A DNA stretch of 64,000 nucleotides from Catenuloplanes indicus (GTDB lineage Bacteria > Actinomycetota > Actinomycetes > Mycobacteriales > Micromonosporaceae). How positions within the stretch are numbered: position 1 is the first letter of the stretch; the number at the start of each line of letters is the position of its first letter. Below, piece after piece: positions 43,261 through 53,395 of the stretch. The notes beneath the pieces are model-generated. The model ran no database searches. It had not been told where the DNA came from and worked only from the letters and a program-made list of their open reading frames with translations. The translations under genes and the position numbers were made by a program. The DNA lies in the NCBI RefSeq assembly GCF_030813715.1, contig NZ_JAUSUZ010000001.1, positions 2,604,001-2,668,000 on the forward strand, written 5' to 3'.

Positions 43261-44325
43261 CTACCGGAACCGGCTGTAGAACGCGGCCAGGTCGTCGCGC
43301 AGCCCGTCGAGCGAGTAGCGGTCCCGGATGTGGTGGTACGCCAGGCGCCCCATCGCCCGTACCCCCGCGGGATCCTGTTCGTAGGTCTGCAACGCCTGCT
43401 CGGCGCGCTTGGCGAAGGCGAGCACGTCGTCCTCCGGTACCGGCACGCTGAACATCTCGTCGAAGAACTCGCGCCCGGCCAGCCCGGTGAAGCCGACCAC
43501 GTACGCGCCGCTGGCCATCGCCTCGGCCGGCGGCAGCCCGAAGCCCTCGCGCTCGCTGAAGCTCAGGAAGACCGGGCAGCCGCGCAGCAGCTCCGCGACC
43601 CGTGCCTCCGGCGCACCGTCGATCGGCACCAGTTCCCAGCCGGTGAGCGCGCCGCGCGCCCGCAGCAGGTGCAGGACCTGTTCAGCGTCGGCCCGGCGGC
43701 GGCGCGGCAGGTACGCCAGGCGCCGCGGCGGGATCTCGTCGCGGTCGCCGGGGAAGAACAGCTCGGTGTCCACCACCACGCGCGCCCGCCCGACCGGCAG
43801 GTGCGGGAACGCGTACCGGAGGAACTCCTCGTTGTCCTCGGAGACCGCGAGCAGCGCCAGCACGTTCGCCACGTCGGCCAGCGGCGCACCCGCCGGCGTG
43901 CTCTCGAACGGCTGCTGGTCGAACGTCCGGTACGCGTTCTGGTTGAAGATCACCTTGCGCAGCTCCGCGGGCAGCCGGCCCAGCGCCGGCCCGTACCACT
44001 CGGCCACCACCAGCAGGTCGTCCGGTGTGAGCACGGTGTCCGCCGCGGACTCCACGCGCGTGCGGTGCGGGAACCAGTCGCACCGGAACCCGCGCTCGTG
44101 GTGCAGCACCGCGGCCGGCGTACCGGATGCGTTGAGCAGGTCCACGTGCCGGTAGATCTGCCGTAGCCCGCCGCTCGGCCGCGGGTTGTCCGGCGTCAGG
44201 TAGTAGACGGTCGGTGGCCGGTCACCGGCGGCCGGGGCGGTGCGCAGCGCGGGCGGCTGCCGCACCTTCAGGTCGGACGCGCGCTGCACCGCGTGCGCCA
44301 CCCGCCGAGCCGCGCCCATCACCAT
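43261..44325 (-). CDS. glycosyltransferase, GT-B fold (family 1-like)
   Basis: A 354-residue glycosyltransferase. The donor-binding motif of GT-B enzymes is visible as FLSFSEREGFGLPPAEAMASGAYVVGFTG. The N-terminal half has VYYLTPDNPRPSGGLRQIYRHVDLL, a glycine-rich acceptor-side loop. It probably transfers a sugar from a nucleotide sugar in cell-wall or exopolysaccharide assembly; donor and acceptor are unknown. ATG 44325 begins a short basic stretch. The gene begins 12 bp after the glucosaminidase gene, so the two may be cotranscribed. Confidence 0.83.
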   Translation of the reverse strand: MVMGAARRVAHAVQRASDLKVRQPPALRTAPAAGDRPPTVYYLTPDNPRPSGGLRQIYRHVDLLNASGTPAAVLHHERGFRCDWFPHRTRVESAADTVLTPDDLLVVAEWYGPALGRLPAELRKVIFNQNAYRTFDQQPFESTPAGAPLADVANVLALLAVSEDNEEFLRYAFPHLPVGRARVVVDTELFFPGDRDEIPPRRLAYLPRRRRADAEQVLHLLRARGALTGWELVPIDGAPEARVAELLRGCPVFLSFSEREGFGLPPAEAMASGAYVVGFTGLAGREFFDEMFSVPVPEDDVLAFAKRAEQALQTYEQDPAGVRAMGRLAYHHIRDRYSLDGLRDDLAAFYSRFR

Positions 44326-44337
44326 GCCGCCACCCCG

Positions 44338-45507
44338 TTATCGAAGGTCGAACCGGGTGAGATCGTAGCGGCGCATGATGCCGATGAGGTTGTCCGCGTA
44401 CGTCGGTGAGGTGGCGTACCCGGCCTTGTGGATCGCCCGGGCGAACCGTTCCGGCGCGTAGTCCCACTGGAACGCCGGCGCGTACCGCGGGTTCACGGTC
44501 AGGAAGCGGCCGTGGTCGACCATAGAGCCGGATGCGTTGCGGTACGCCCGGAACGACGCCCGCGTCCGGAAACAGCCCTTCTTGTTGCACTCGCTGGTCT
44601 CGTACGACCGGCAACCGACCGCGATCCCGGCGGGCGAGCCGAAGCACTTGATCCCGAAGTAGTTGTGATCGCGCCTGGTCAGTCCGCTGCCGCCCCACCC
44701 GGACTCCAGGATCGCCTGCGCGATCGTCACCGACGCGGGCACGTTGTACCGCCGCATGCCCTCCTGCGCCGGGCCGGCGACGCGCGTGATGAATGCCTCC
44801 GGCGTGGCCGGTGGCACGGTCGGCGGCGCCTGCCCGCACCACGGCAGCGTCGGCGAGGACGGCCAGACCACGTTCGCGTCCGCCACGTACCCGCCCTCGG
44901 CCAGCTTGTTCCAGGCCGCGCTCCGGCGCTGGGTGCCGGACACCGACTCGCCCCAGTCCTGGCAGACCACGTGCAGCGGCTCGCCGTTCTTGATCTTCCG
45001 GAGTTCGCGGCCGCCGGTGTTCGAGACGGACCGGACGTTCAGCCCGGGCGCGTCGCCGGGCCGTGCGATCGGCACGGTCGCGGCGGTCGGGCCGCACCAG
45101 GCGACGTGCGGCCGCTCCGGTCTCCACCGCACGTAGGCGTCGGAGACGTAGCCGCCGCCGGCCAGGCGCAGCCAGTACGGGCTGTTCCGGACGCCGCCCG
45201 CGACCTGCTGGCCGAAGACCTGGCAGCTGACGGTGATCGCGGCGCCGTCGGCGAGTTCGCCGACCTTCTTGTGCACGCTCGACCCGCCGGAGCGGACGTT
45301 GAGCGGCGTGCCCGGACTCTGCACGGTGCTGCTGACCGTGGCGCCCAGCGCCTCGACCGGCGCGCCGCCGAGCGCGGCCACCGTACCGGCCACGGCCAGT
45401 GCGACCGGGCCGAACGTGCGTATGCTCGCCGCGTTCCGGGCCCGCGCCTTCCTCCGATGCCGCCCGCCACCCGTTCGCAGGTGGCGTGCCGCGGAACCGT
45501 TGCGCAT
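44338..45507 (-). CDS. exported N-acetylglucosaminidase with SH3-like repeats
   Basis: A 389-residue secreted wall hydrolase. A long basic N-terminus and hydrophobic core (about 30-55) form the signal peptide. Two SH3-like units follow (about 60-130 and 145-220), with repeated elements LNVRS and GGYVSDAYVRW / GGYVADANVVW. The C-terminal glucosaminidase domain (about 230-385) has ITIAQAILESGWGGSGL-type sequence with the catalytic Glu, then NYFGIKC, and ends with YATSPTYADNLIGIMRRY, as in FlgJ and related autolysins. It should cleave peptidoglycan glycan strands during growth or division. Confidence 0.88.
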   Translation of the reverse strand: MRNGSAARHLRTGGGRHRRKARARNAASIRTFGPVALAVAGTVAALGGAPVEALGATVSSTVQSPGTPLNVRSGGSSVHKKVGELADGAAITVSCQVFGQQVAGGVRNSPYWLRLAGGGYVSDAYVRWRPERPHVAWCGPTAATVPIARPGDAPGLNVRSVSNTGGRELRKIKNGEPLHVVCQDWGESVSGTQRRSAAWNKLAEGGYVADANVVWPSSPTLPWCGQAPPTVPPATPEAFITRVAGPAQEGMRRYNVPASVTIAQAILESGWGGSGLTRRDHNYFGIKCFGSPAGIAVGCRSYETSECNKKGCFRTRASFRAYRNASGSMVDHGRFLTVNPRYAPAFQWDYAPERFARAIHKAGYATSPTYADNLIGIMRRYDLTRFDLR

Positions 45508-45591
45508 GCCGGTTCCCCCCTTCCCGACATAGACGAATCCGCCACCGAGCGTAAGCGCCTATTCGGGTGACATGAGAGGAAATTCCGGAAA

Positions 45592-47226
45592 TCAGCTCTG
45601 GATCTCGACGGGCAGATACACCGCGGACCGGCGTGCCGCATCGTGGAAGATCTCGCGCTCCGTGGCCCGCAGCGTGACCGCGGCGCCCAACGGCTCGCCG
45701 GTGCCCGGATTACGTGACCAGCGCGGATGCGCACCGCCGCTGACCTGCACACGCAGCCGGTGCCCGGCGCGGAACACGTGCCCGATCGGCCACAGCGGCA
45801 CGGTCACCCGGGTCACCCCGTCCGCGTCCTCGTCGAAGCGGCCCGGCGCGACCCGGACCAGCCCGTCGCAGACGTTCCGGGACACGCCCGCGCCGTCGAC
45901 CTCACAGACCCTGACGAACACATCACGGTACGGACCGGAGCTGCGTTCCCAGATCTCCGCGTACACCGGCCCGATCGCGGTCAGGTCGTGCTCCAGCGGC
46001 GCACTGGTGTACGTGAGCACGTCCGGGCGTGCCTCCAGCGGCGCGTTGTCCACCGGACCGGACCGGTGCGCCACCAGCACCGGCCCGCCGATCGACGGCG
46101 TCGGGGCGGCCGGATCGTAGGTGAACGTGTCCGGCGCACTCTCCCCCACCGGCGCCGCGCCCAGCCCTTGATCCGGCCGCAGGTACCAGGCGGTGGCACG
46201 GCCGGCCGGCGGCCAGCTGTCCCGGTGCCCGCCGCGGCCGGTCAGCGTGACGTCGACGGTCCCGGCGGCCGGCGGCGTGCCGGTGCCGGTCAGGTGCCCG
46301 GTCAGGAACGACACGCCGACCCGCACCGTGGCCGCGAACAGGCCCGGGCTGCCGTGCGTCCACGGCCCGATCGTGAGGCTCGGCCGGTGCCCGGCCTCGT
46401 GCAGCACCGCGAAGTCGTCCAGCTGGGCCGGCAGGAAGATGTCGTGCCAGCCGGCCACCATCATCACCGGCGCGTCGACCTCGGCCAGCCGCTCGCCGAA
46501 CACCCGGTCCCGCCAGTACTCCGCGCCGGTCGCGTGCTCGGCCAGCCACTGCTGGAAGAACGGCACCGTGCCGCCGGTCGCCACCCGGTCCGCCTCGGCC
46601 AGCGGCAGGTGCGCGAACCCGGCGGTCAGACGCGGTTGGCCCCGGCGCAACTCGATCAGCCGGGTCAGCCACGGCTCGGTCTGCGACTCCAGCAGCTCGG
46701 TCCAGGTCAGCACCGTGTCCAGCGAGAACGCCTCGCCGGCGTAGGTCAGGTCGCGCATCGCGGCCGTGGTCACCACCGCGACCACGGCGGCCAGGTCCGG
46801 CGCCGCGTCGGCCGCGATCGCCCAGTGCGCCGCGCCCTGGTAGCTGACGCCGATCAGGCCGAGGCGGCCCGCGTACCACGGCTGGCGGCGCAGCCAGGCG
46901 AGCGTGTCCAGGCCGTCGTCGCGTTCGTGGATCAGCGGCTCGAACCGGCCGCCCGATCCGTACGTGCCGCGGCAGGACTGGACCACCGCGTGCACGCCAC
47001 GTTCGGCCAGCAGCCGGCCCAGCAGCGCCACCACGGTGCCCCGGCCGTACGGCGAGCGGATCAGCACGGCGGGCCCGTCGTGACCGGGCGAGTAGTGGTC
47101 GGTGCGCAGGATGACTCCGTCCCGGGCCCGTACCGACAGATCGCGTTTGACAGTAATTCTGGTTTTTGTCGCTTTCGGCAGGCCCAGTCCCGCCCCCAGC
47201 ACCGCCGTCGCCACCGACCCGATCAC
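45592..47226 (-). CDS. CocE/NonD-type alpha/beta hydrolase (X-Pro dipeptidyl-peptidase-like)
   Basis: A 544-residue serine hydrolase. The nucleophile elbow is GVSYQGA; the N-terminal core has VRARDGVILRTDHYSP and LIRSPYGRG, and a C-terminal jelly-roll domain begins near residue 340 (VTLTGRGGH, then PWTHGSP before it). The family includes cocaine esterase, cephalosporin acylases and X-Pro dipeptidases. GTG 47226 has CGGAGG six bases upstream and begins a weakly hydrophobic stretch that could be an uncleaved anchor. The substrate is unknown. It is a single gene between the wall hydrolase and the DedA gene. Confidence 0.85.
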   Translation of the reverse strand: MIGSVATAVLGAGLGLPKATKTRITVKRDLSVRARDGVILRTDHYSPGHDGPAVLIRSPYGRGTVVALLGRLLAERGVHAVVQSCRGTYGSGGRFEPLIHERDDGLDTLAWLRRQPWYAGRLGLIGVSYQGAAHWAIAADAAPDLAAVVAVVTTAAMRDLTYAGEAFSLDTVLTWTELLESQTEPWLTRLIELRRGQPRLTAGFAHLPLAEADRVATGGTVPFFQQWLAEHATGAEYWRDRVFGERLAEVDAPVMMVAGWHDIFLPAQLDDFAVLHEAGHRPSLTIGPWTHGSPGLFAATVRVGVSFLTGHLTGTGTPPAAGTVDVTLTGRGGHRDSWPPAGRATAWYLRPDQGLGAAPVGESAPDTFTYDPAAPTPSIGGPVLVAHRSGPVDNAPLEARPDVLTYTSAPLEHDLTAIGPVYAEIWERSSGPYRDVFVRVCEVDGAGVSRNVCDGLVRVAPGRFDEDADGVTRVTVPLWPIGHVFRAGHRLRVQVSGGAHPRWSRNPGTGEPLGAAVTLRATEREIFHDAARRSAVYLPVEIQS

Positions 47227-47257
47227 ACCGAACCTCCGCTCGTCCCTCAGCGGTCGT

Positions 47258-47893
47258 TTACCCCGCCAGGTCGGTTTTCCCCACCCGGGCACGCCGACGC
47301 GGCGTCCGCACGATCAGCACCAGCGCCACCGCGATCCCGATCAGGACCAGCACCGCGCCGGTCGCACCGCCGAGGACCACGGACATCCGGCGGTACGACT
47401 CCCCCGCCAGATAGCCGGCCACGATCGAGACGCCGACCCAGCTGGCCACGCCCGCGAGATTCCAGGGCAGGAAGCGGCGGTACGGCACGCCGCTGCTGCC
47501 GGCCAGCCGCGGCGCGAGCGTGCGCACGAACGCCACCCAGCGCACCGGCAGCATCGCCCGCGCGCCGTACCGGGTCATCAGCGCGTCCGCGCGTGCCCAC
47601 CGCGCCGCGCCGACCCGCCGGCCCAGCGCGCTCGCCCGCAGCCGCGGCCCGTACCGGCGCCCGGACCGAAACGCCAGCGAGTCACCGGTCGCGGCCGCCG
47701 TGATCATCACCACCAGCGCGACGCCGAGGTGCAGCCGGCCCTGGAACGCCAGAAACCCGACGAGCAGCAGCGTCGCCTCGGCCGGCACGGTCAGGCCGAT
47801 CAACGACGCGGTCTCCAGCAGCACCAGCCCGGCGGCGACCAGGTAGATCAGCGTGGACGGCAGCCCGGTCAGCTGCTCTACCAGGCCTTCCAT
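47258..47893 (-). CDS. DedA family membrane protein
   Basis: A 211-residue membrane protein of the DedA/VTT fold. Family features are LLETASLIGLTVPAEATLLL (the re-entrant E-x-x-x-P-x-P-like loop), TAAATGDSLAFRSGRRYGPRLR and RWVAFVRTLAPRLAGSSGVPYRRFLPWN with the conserved arginines. DedA proteins move phospholipids or undecaprenyl phosphate across the membrane. ATG 47893 has GGGGGTG upstream. It is divergent from typA. Confidence 0.88.
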   Translation of the reverse strand: MEGLVEQLTGLPSTLIYLVAAGLVLLETASLIGLTVPAEATLLLVGFLAFQGRLHLGVALVVMITAAATGDSLAFRSGRRYGPRLRASALGRRVGAARWARADALMTRYGARAMLPVRWVAFVRTLAPRLAGSSGVPYRRFLPWNLAGVASWVGVSIVAGYLAGESYRRMSVVLGGATGAVLVLIGIAVALVLIVRTPRRRARVGKTDLAG

Positions 47894-48001
47894 GACACCC
47901 CCGAGGTCATCCGGACAGCATCGCAAGGCTCACCCGTCACACTCGCATCGGGATGGACCCCCGATTAGGCAAATAGATCGCAGGTTCGGGACACTAAAGG
48001 T

Positions 48002-49867
<1,866 letters not shown>

Positions 49868-49878
49868 TCCAGCACGTC

Positions 49879-49915
49879 AAAAGCCCCGCTCGCCGGAACG
49901 GCGAGCGGGGCTTTT
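49879..49915 (+). terminator. intrinsic terminator after typA
   Basis: A perfect stem of aaaagccccgctcgcc with its complement, loop ggaac, ending in ctttt. It has symmetrical A and T tracts, so it could also stop transcripts from the minus strand. Located 12 bp after the typA stop. Confidence 0.92.
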
Positions 49916-49922
49916 CGCTCTG

Positions 49923-50010
49923 CGGTGACCACCTCGGGACGTGCAGGGAGGCCCCTCGGGCCGACCGGTGCCCACGGGAGCATGCCGGCCGGACCACGCC
50001 GGAAGCGGGT
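49923..50010. repeat. dispersed intergenic repeat, copy 1
   Basis: This stretch shares blocks with 57441-57530: ggtgacc, then cgggacgtgcagggagg, then gaccggtgccc, then cgggagcatgc, and a weaker tail ending gccggaagcggg or gccgggagcggg. The order and spacing of the blocks are the same. It lies between convergent typA and terC and ends 38 bp from the terC stop. It is not part of any gene. Confidence 0.75.
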
Positions 50011-50047
50011 ATATATCCGCCTCTTAGGGCTTTCGGCCCGGTTGCCT

Positions 50048-51079
50048 TCAGGCCTTGAGGACCGGCTCCTCGGTGCCCTCGGCGGCCTTGCGACGGGCCT
50101 CCTTGCGGTCGTCGGCCGCGGTCTTGATCAGGCTGGCGACGGTGGCGATGACCAGCGTGCCGAGGATGACCACCAGCGACAGCCAGATCGGGATCGTCGG
50201 GGCCCACTCGATGTGCTCGCCGCCGTTGAGGAACGGCAGGTTGTTCTCGTGCAGCGCCTCGAGGATCAGCTTGACGCCGATGAACCCGAGGATGATCGCC
50301 AGGCCCTTGGAGAGGTAGACCAGGCGCTCGATCAGGTTGCCGAGCAGGAAGTACAGCTGGACCAGGCCCATCAGCGCGAACACGTTCGCGGTGAAGACCA
50401 GGTAGGGCTCCTGCGTGATGCCGAAGATCGCCGGGATCGAGTCGAGCGCGAAGATCAGGTCGGTGGTGCCGATCGCGATCATGACGATCAGCATCGGCGT
50501 GAACATCCGCCGGCCGGCGTGCACCGTGGTCAGCCGCGCGCCGTCGAAGCTCGGCGAGATCGGCAGCGCACGGCGGCTCCACCGGATCAGCACGTTCTCC
50601 TTGAAGTCCTCGGCCTCCTCCTCGAGCCCCTCCCGCGCGAAGTTGATCGCGGTGTAGATGAGGAACGCGCCGAAGATGTAGAACACCCAGGAGAACTGCG
50701 TGATCAGCGCGGCGCCGGCGGCGATGAACGCGCCGCGCATCACCAGCGCCAGGATGATGCCGACGAGCAGCACGGTCTGCTGGTACTGCCGGGGCACCGC
50801 GAAGCGGCCCATGATGACCACGAAGACGAACAGGTTGTCCGCGGACAGGCTGTATTCGGTCAGCCAGCCGGTGTAGAACTGCCCGGCGTAGGTGGGACCG
50901 GCGAAGAGCCAGACGCCGACGCCGAAGAGCAGCGCGAGGCCGACGTAGATGCTGACCCAGATCCCGGACTCGCGGGGGGAGGGTTCGTGCGGGCGGCGCC
51001 CGATGATGACGAGGTCGACGATCAGCACGACGGCCATCGCGGCCAGCGTGACGGCCCAGACCCAGGCGGGTACGTTCAA
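50048..51079 (-). CDS. TerC family membrane protein, probable Mn2+ transporter
   Basis: A 343-residue TerC-type protein with about eight membrane helices. It contains LTEYSLSADNLFVFVVIMGRF and ATIGTTDLIFALDSIPAIFG-type motifs, whose Asp residues probably bind a metal. TerC proteins such as MeeF/MeeY of Bacillus export Mn2+, including for metallation of secreted enzymes. The likely start is TTG 51079 with GGAGG six bases upstream. A yybP-ykoY riboswitch precedes it by about 100 bp, strongly supporting a manganese role. The C-terminus is charged and cytoplasmic. Confidence 0.9.
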   Translation of the reverse strand: MNVPAWVWAVTLAAMAVVLIVDLVIIGRRPHEPSPRESGIWVSIYVGLALLFGVGVWLFAGPTYAGQFYTGWLTEYSLSADNLFVFVVIMGRFAVPRQYQQTVLLVGIILALVMRGAFIAAGAALITQFSWVFYIFGAFLIYTAINFAREGLEEEAEDFKENVLIRWSRRALPISPSFDGARLTTVHAGRRMFTPMLIVMIAIGTTDLIFALDSIPAIFGITQEPYLVFTANVFALMGLVQLYFLLGNLIERLVYLSKGLAIILGFIGVKLILEALHENNLPFLNGGEHIEWAPTIPIWLSLVVILGTLVIATVASLIKTAADDRKEARRKAAEGTEEPVLKA

Positions 51080-51181
51080 CGGAATCCTCCGGCAGACACA
51101 GCACTTCGCCGCAGCGGCCTACCCTTACGCGAAGTAAGAAGGTACCCACTCACGGCTACGTGCACTCGTATGTGACTGTCC

Positions 51182-51296
51182 GGAGGTCTCTTCCGCCACG
51201 GCATGACACGATCCGTGACCGACGGCGCCGGGAGTCCACCCGTGTCCGGGTTTTCGCCGTGCTGACGACACCGCCGTAAGGGGAATACTCCCCTCC
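51182..51296 (-). promoter_or_regulatory. yybP-ykoY manganese riboswitch upstream of terC
   Basis: Read on the minus strand, the element begins GGAGGGGAGTATTCCCC (from 51296) and ends GCGGAAGAGACCTCC (to 51182). GGAGG and CCTCC form the basal helix, and the conserved GGGGAGTA and AGACCT segments take their standard places. The middle has GTGTCGTCAGCACGG. It is the second copy of this riboswitch class in the window. About 100 nt separate it from the terC start; the expression platform in that stretch is not resolved by eye. Confidence 0.85.
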
Positions 51297-51431
51297 TTCG
51301 CGCGCAATTGTGCCTCATTCCGGCGACGCCCGGAACGGGACCCCGCAGTGCCGCTCGACACGCTCCTTGCCCGCGGCGCCTAGTTCTTCCTAGGAGGCTA
51401 GGTGAATTCCCTCCGTGCGAGACTGCCGGAC

Positions 51432-51725
51432 ATGGTTCTTGAGGTTGCGTTGATCGACGTGGTGCCGGGTCACGAGGACGAGTTCGCGGCGGCGTACGCG
51501 AAAGGGCACCCGATCCTGGCCGGCACGCCCGGCTGCCGCTCGGTGCGGATGACCCGCGGCATCGAGACGCCGGACCGGTTCGTCCTGCTCGTCGAGTGGG
51601 ACTCGGTGGCCGCACACGAGGAGAACTTCCGGGCCACCGAGCGCTTCGCCCAGTGGCGCGCGCTGATCGGCCCGTTCTTCGCCGGCCCGCCGCGGGTCGA
51701 GCACTTCACCGACGTCCCCGCCTGA
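51432..51725 (+). CDS. ABM-domain (antibiotic biosynthesis monooxygenase-like) protein
   Basis: A 97-residue ferredoxin-like alpha/beta barrel subunit: VLEVALIDVVPGHEDEFAAAY, then PGCRSVRMTRGIETPDRFVLLVEWDS, then HEENFRATERFAQWRALIGPF. Members include small quinone-forming monooxygenases and heme-degrading enzymes, and many have unknown function. ATG 51432 fits the family start. A GTG at 51402 has a perfect AGGAGG only four bases away and would add ten residues, so that start is possible. The gene stands alone. Confidence 0.82.
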   Translation: MVLEVALIDVVPGHEDEFAAAYAKGHPILAGTPGCRSVRMTRGIETPDRFVLLVEWDSVAAHEENFRATERFAQWRALIGPFFAGPPRVEHFTDVPA

Positions 51726-51809
51726 CCCGCCGGCCGTCTCGCGGGCGGCCGGGCCGGATGCGGAGAGAGCCGGTCCCCCTGCCAGGGGCCCGGCTCTCCG
51801 CTGTGCTGG

Positions 51810-51986
51810 TCAGCCCTTGACACGCTGCACGAACGCCCGCCAGGCCGCTCCCGCGAACCGGAGCCGGGGCCCGGGGTCCTTGGAGTCCCGGACCGCGATC
51901 GTCCCCGCGTCCGCCGCGACCTCGACACAGTTGCCGTTCGCGTGGCTACGGCTGCTCTTCACCCAGCCAGTTCGACGTGCTCCCAT
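51810..51986 (-). CDS. DUF397 small protein
   Basis: A 58-residue protein reading MGARRTGWVKSSRSHANGNC at its start and containing VEVAADAGTIAVRDSKDP and WRAFVQRVKG, the clear DUF397 pattern. It begins 11 bp after the stop of an XRE/DUF5753-type regulator gene. In Streptomyces and relatives these two are almost always paired and act together in development and antibiotic control (WhiJ-type); in some pairs the small protein behaves like the regulated partner of the DNA-binding one. Confidence 0.92.
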   Translation of the reverse strand: MGARRTGWVKSSRSHANGNCVEVAADAGTIAVRDSKDPGPRLRFAGAAWRAFVQRVKG

Positions 51987-51997
51987 CGCCCTCCGTA

Positions 51998-52912
51998 TCA
52001 GCCACCACCGTTGACCCCGCGCTGAGCGGGGATCGCCCGCGCCTGCTCCGACCGGACGTCGGCCGCCCGGGCCAGGTAGGCGCGCGTCTCCTCCTCCGGC
52101 AGCGCCGCCGCCCGCAGCCAGTCCGCGACCAGCAGGTAGCGCGCCACCTCCTCGTCGTCCGTGAGGTGCACGTCCTCGCTCATCGTCTCCAGCACCACCG
52201 TGCGCGGGTCGGCCGGATCCGGGAACGAGTAGACGGAGAACGCGGTGTGCGGCACGTACGCGTCCTGCAGCGGCGCGCGGAACGGCAGCATCCGGATCGC
52301 CACGTTCGGCAGGTCCGCCATGGCGAGCAGGTGCCGCAGCTGGCCGCGCATCACCTCGGGCGGCGCGACCTGCCGGTGGAACGCGGACTCGTCGATGATC
52401 GCCTCGTACCGCGGTGGCTGCTCACGGCGCAGGACCACGTGCCGGGCCGCGCGGGCGCGACTGTCCGCGTCCATGTCCAGGCCCGGGTAGAGCGCGCGAC
52501 CGGAGCGGACCCGGACCCGGGCGTACTCCGGCGTCTGCAGCAGGCCGGGCACGACGTACTGGTGGAACTCGAAAATGTCAGCGGCGCCGGTTTCCAGCTC
52601 CGCATATCTCCGCTGGCGCGGTCCCATGTCACCGAGCGCCTTCCACCAGCCGCGCGCCGCGGCCGCGTCCCGGGCGATGACGATGAGTTTGTCCCGGTTC
52701 GGACCGTCCACCTGATAGATGTCCAACAGGTCCATGATGTCGGCCAGATCGGGACGGCTCTGCCCCAGCTCGATCCGGGACAGCTTCGAGGTCGAGGCCC
52801 AGCCGAGCCGGTCACAGACCTGCTCCAAGGTGAGGGTCGCGCTGCGCCGCAGCTGTCGCAACTCGGTGCCCAGCCGCAACCGGCGGACCGTAGGACTTTT
52901 GGGGGGTGGCAT
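51998..52912 (-). CDS. XRE family regulator with DUF5753 domain (WhiJ-like)
   Basis: A 304-residue protein. The N-terminal helix-turn-helix is LRQLRRSATLTLEQVCDRLG followed by SKLSRIELGQSRP. The remaining 200 residues fit DUF5753, with VVPGLLQTPEYARV, RREQPPRYEAIIDESAFHR and VAIRMLPF. ATG 52912 follows GGGAGAACC directly. Together with the downstream DUF397 gene it forms a common actinobacterial pair. The long upstream region contains several palindromes that may be control sites. Confidence 0.92.
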   Translation of the reverse strand: MPPPKSPTVRRLRLGTELRQLRRSATLTLEQVCDRLGWASTSKLSRIELGQSRPDLADIMDLLDIYQVDGPNRDKLIVIARDAAAARGWWKALGDMGPRQRRYAELETGAADIFEFHQYVVPGLLQTPEYARVRVRSGRALYPGLDMDADSRARAARHVVLRREQPPRYEAIIDESAFHRQVAPPEVMRGQLRHLLAMADLPNVAIRMLPFRAPLQDAYVPHTAFSVYSFPDPADPRTVVLETMSEDVHLTDDEEVARYLLVADWLRAAALPEEETRAYLARAADVRSEQARAIPAQRGVNGGG

Positions 52913-53395
52913 TGGTTCTCCCGGTGCCGACGTTCGTGGCGACAAGGAGATTACAGGCAGCAACGTTGCGGTAGCCATCCGCAATTGGACAGTGCAATTC
53001 GCATGTTTACCGTTGCGCACATCCCGGCGCGGCACTTCGCGGGCCCGTGCGATCACCACTGCGCGCGACGCCCACCCCGCGCCCGACCTGCGACGTTAAG
53101 CATCGATGAACGCCGCGGACGGGCCGCGCGGGTACGTCACGGAGCGACTCCGCACCCGGCCGGACCGGGCACGGAAAGTTGTTGATCCACATAGTCCGCG
53201 CGAAACGGCGAATCGGCGTTAATGACCGTAAACCTAACCACTATCACCCCGCGGGGTGACCTGCGCAAACAAAGTGTCCATCAAGGAATCTGCATTGTCA
53301 CCTGCGCATGCAGACCCTCCTGCACGTGCAGGAACAGATCCCCGCAAAAAGGACCGGCACCACTGCGCTGAGTGACGCCGGTCCGCTACCCTCGG
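52913..53395. other. intergenic region with palindromes and the uvrB terminator
   Basis: About 480 bp upstream of the XRE regulator and downstream of uvrB, both on the minus strand. No gene is seen. Perfect dyads are GCAACGTTGC (52960-52969), TCACCCCGCGGGGTGA (53244-53259) and CCTGCACGTGCAGG (53319-53332). The first lies close to the regulator start and is the best operator candidate. The section 53170-53300 is richer in A and T than its surroundings. Confidence 0.55.
53346..53384 (-). terminator. intrinsic terminator after uvrB
   Basis: Read on the minus strand, GGACCGGC pairs with GCCGGTCC, with a short inner CACT/AGTG stem, and the hairpin is followed by five T. It begins 12 bp after the uvrB stop. 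Confidence 0.9.

Noticed and set aside
51380-51405. Repeated CCTAG strings before the ABM gene as a mobile-element end
   Set aside because: Too short, with no matching partner sequence nearby.
51402-51431. GTG at 51402 as the main start of the ABM-domain gene
   Set aside because: It has a strong AGGAGG but at only four bases, and the extra ten residues do not fit the family; kept as an alternative.
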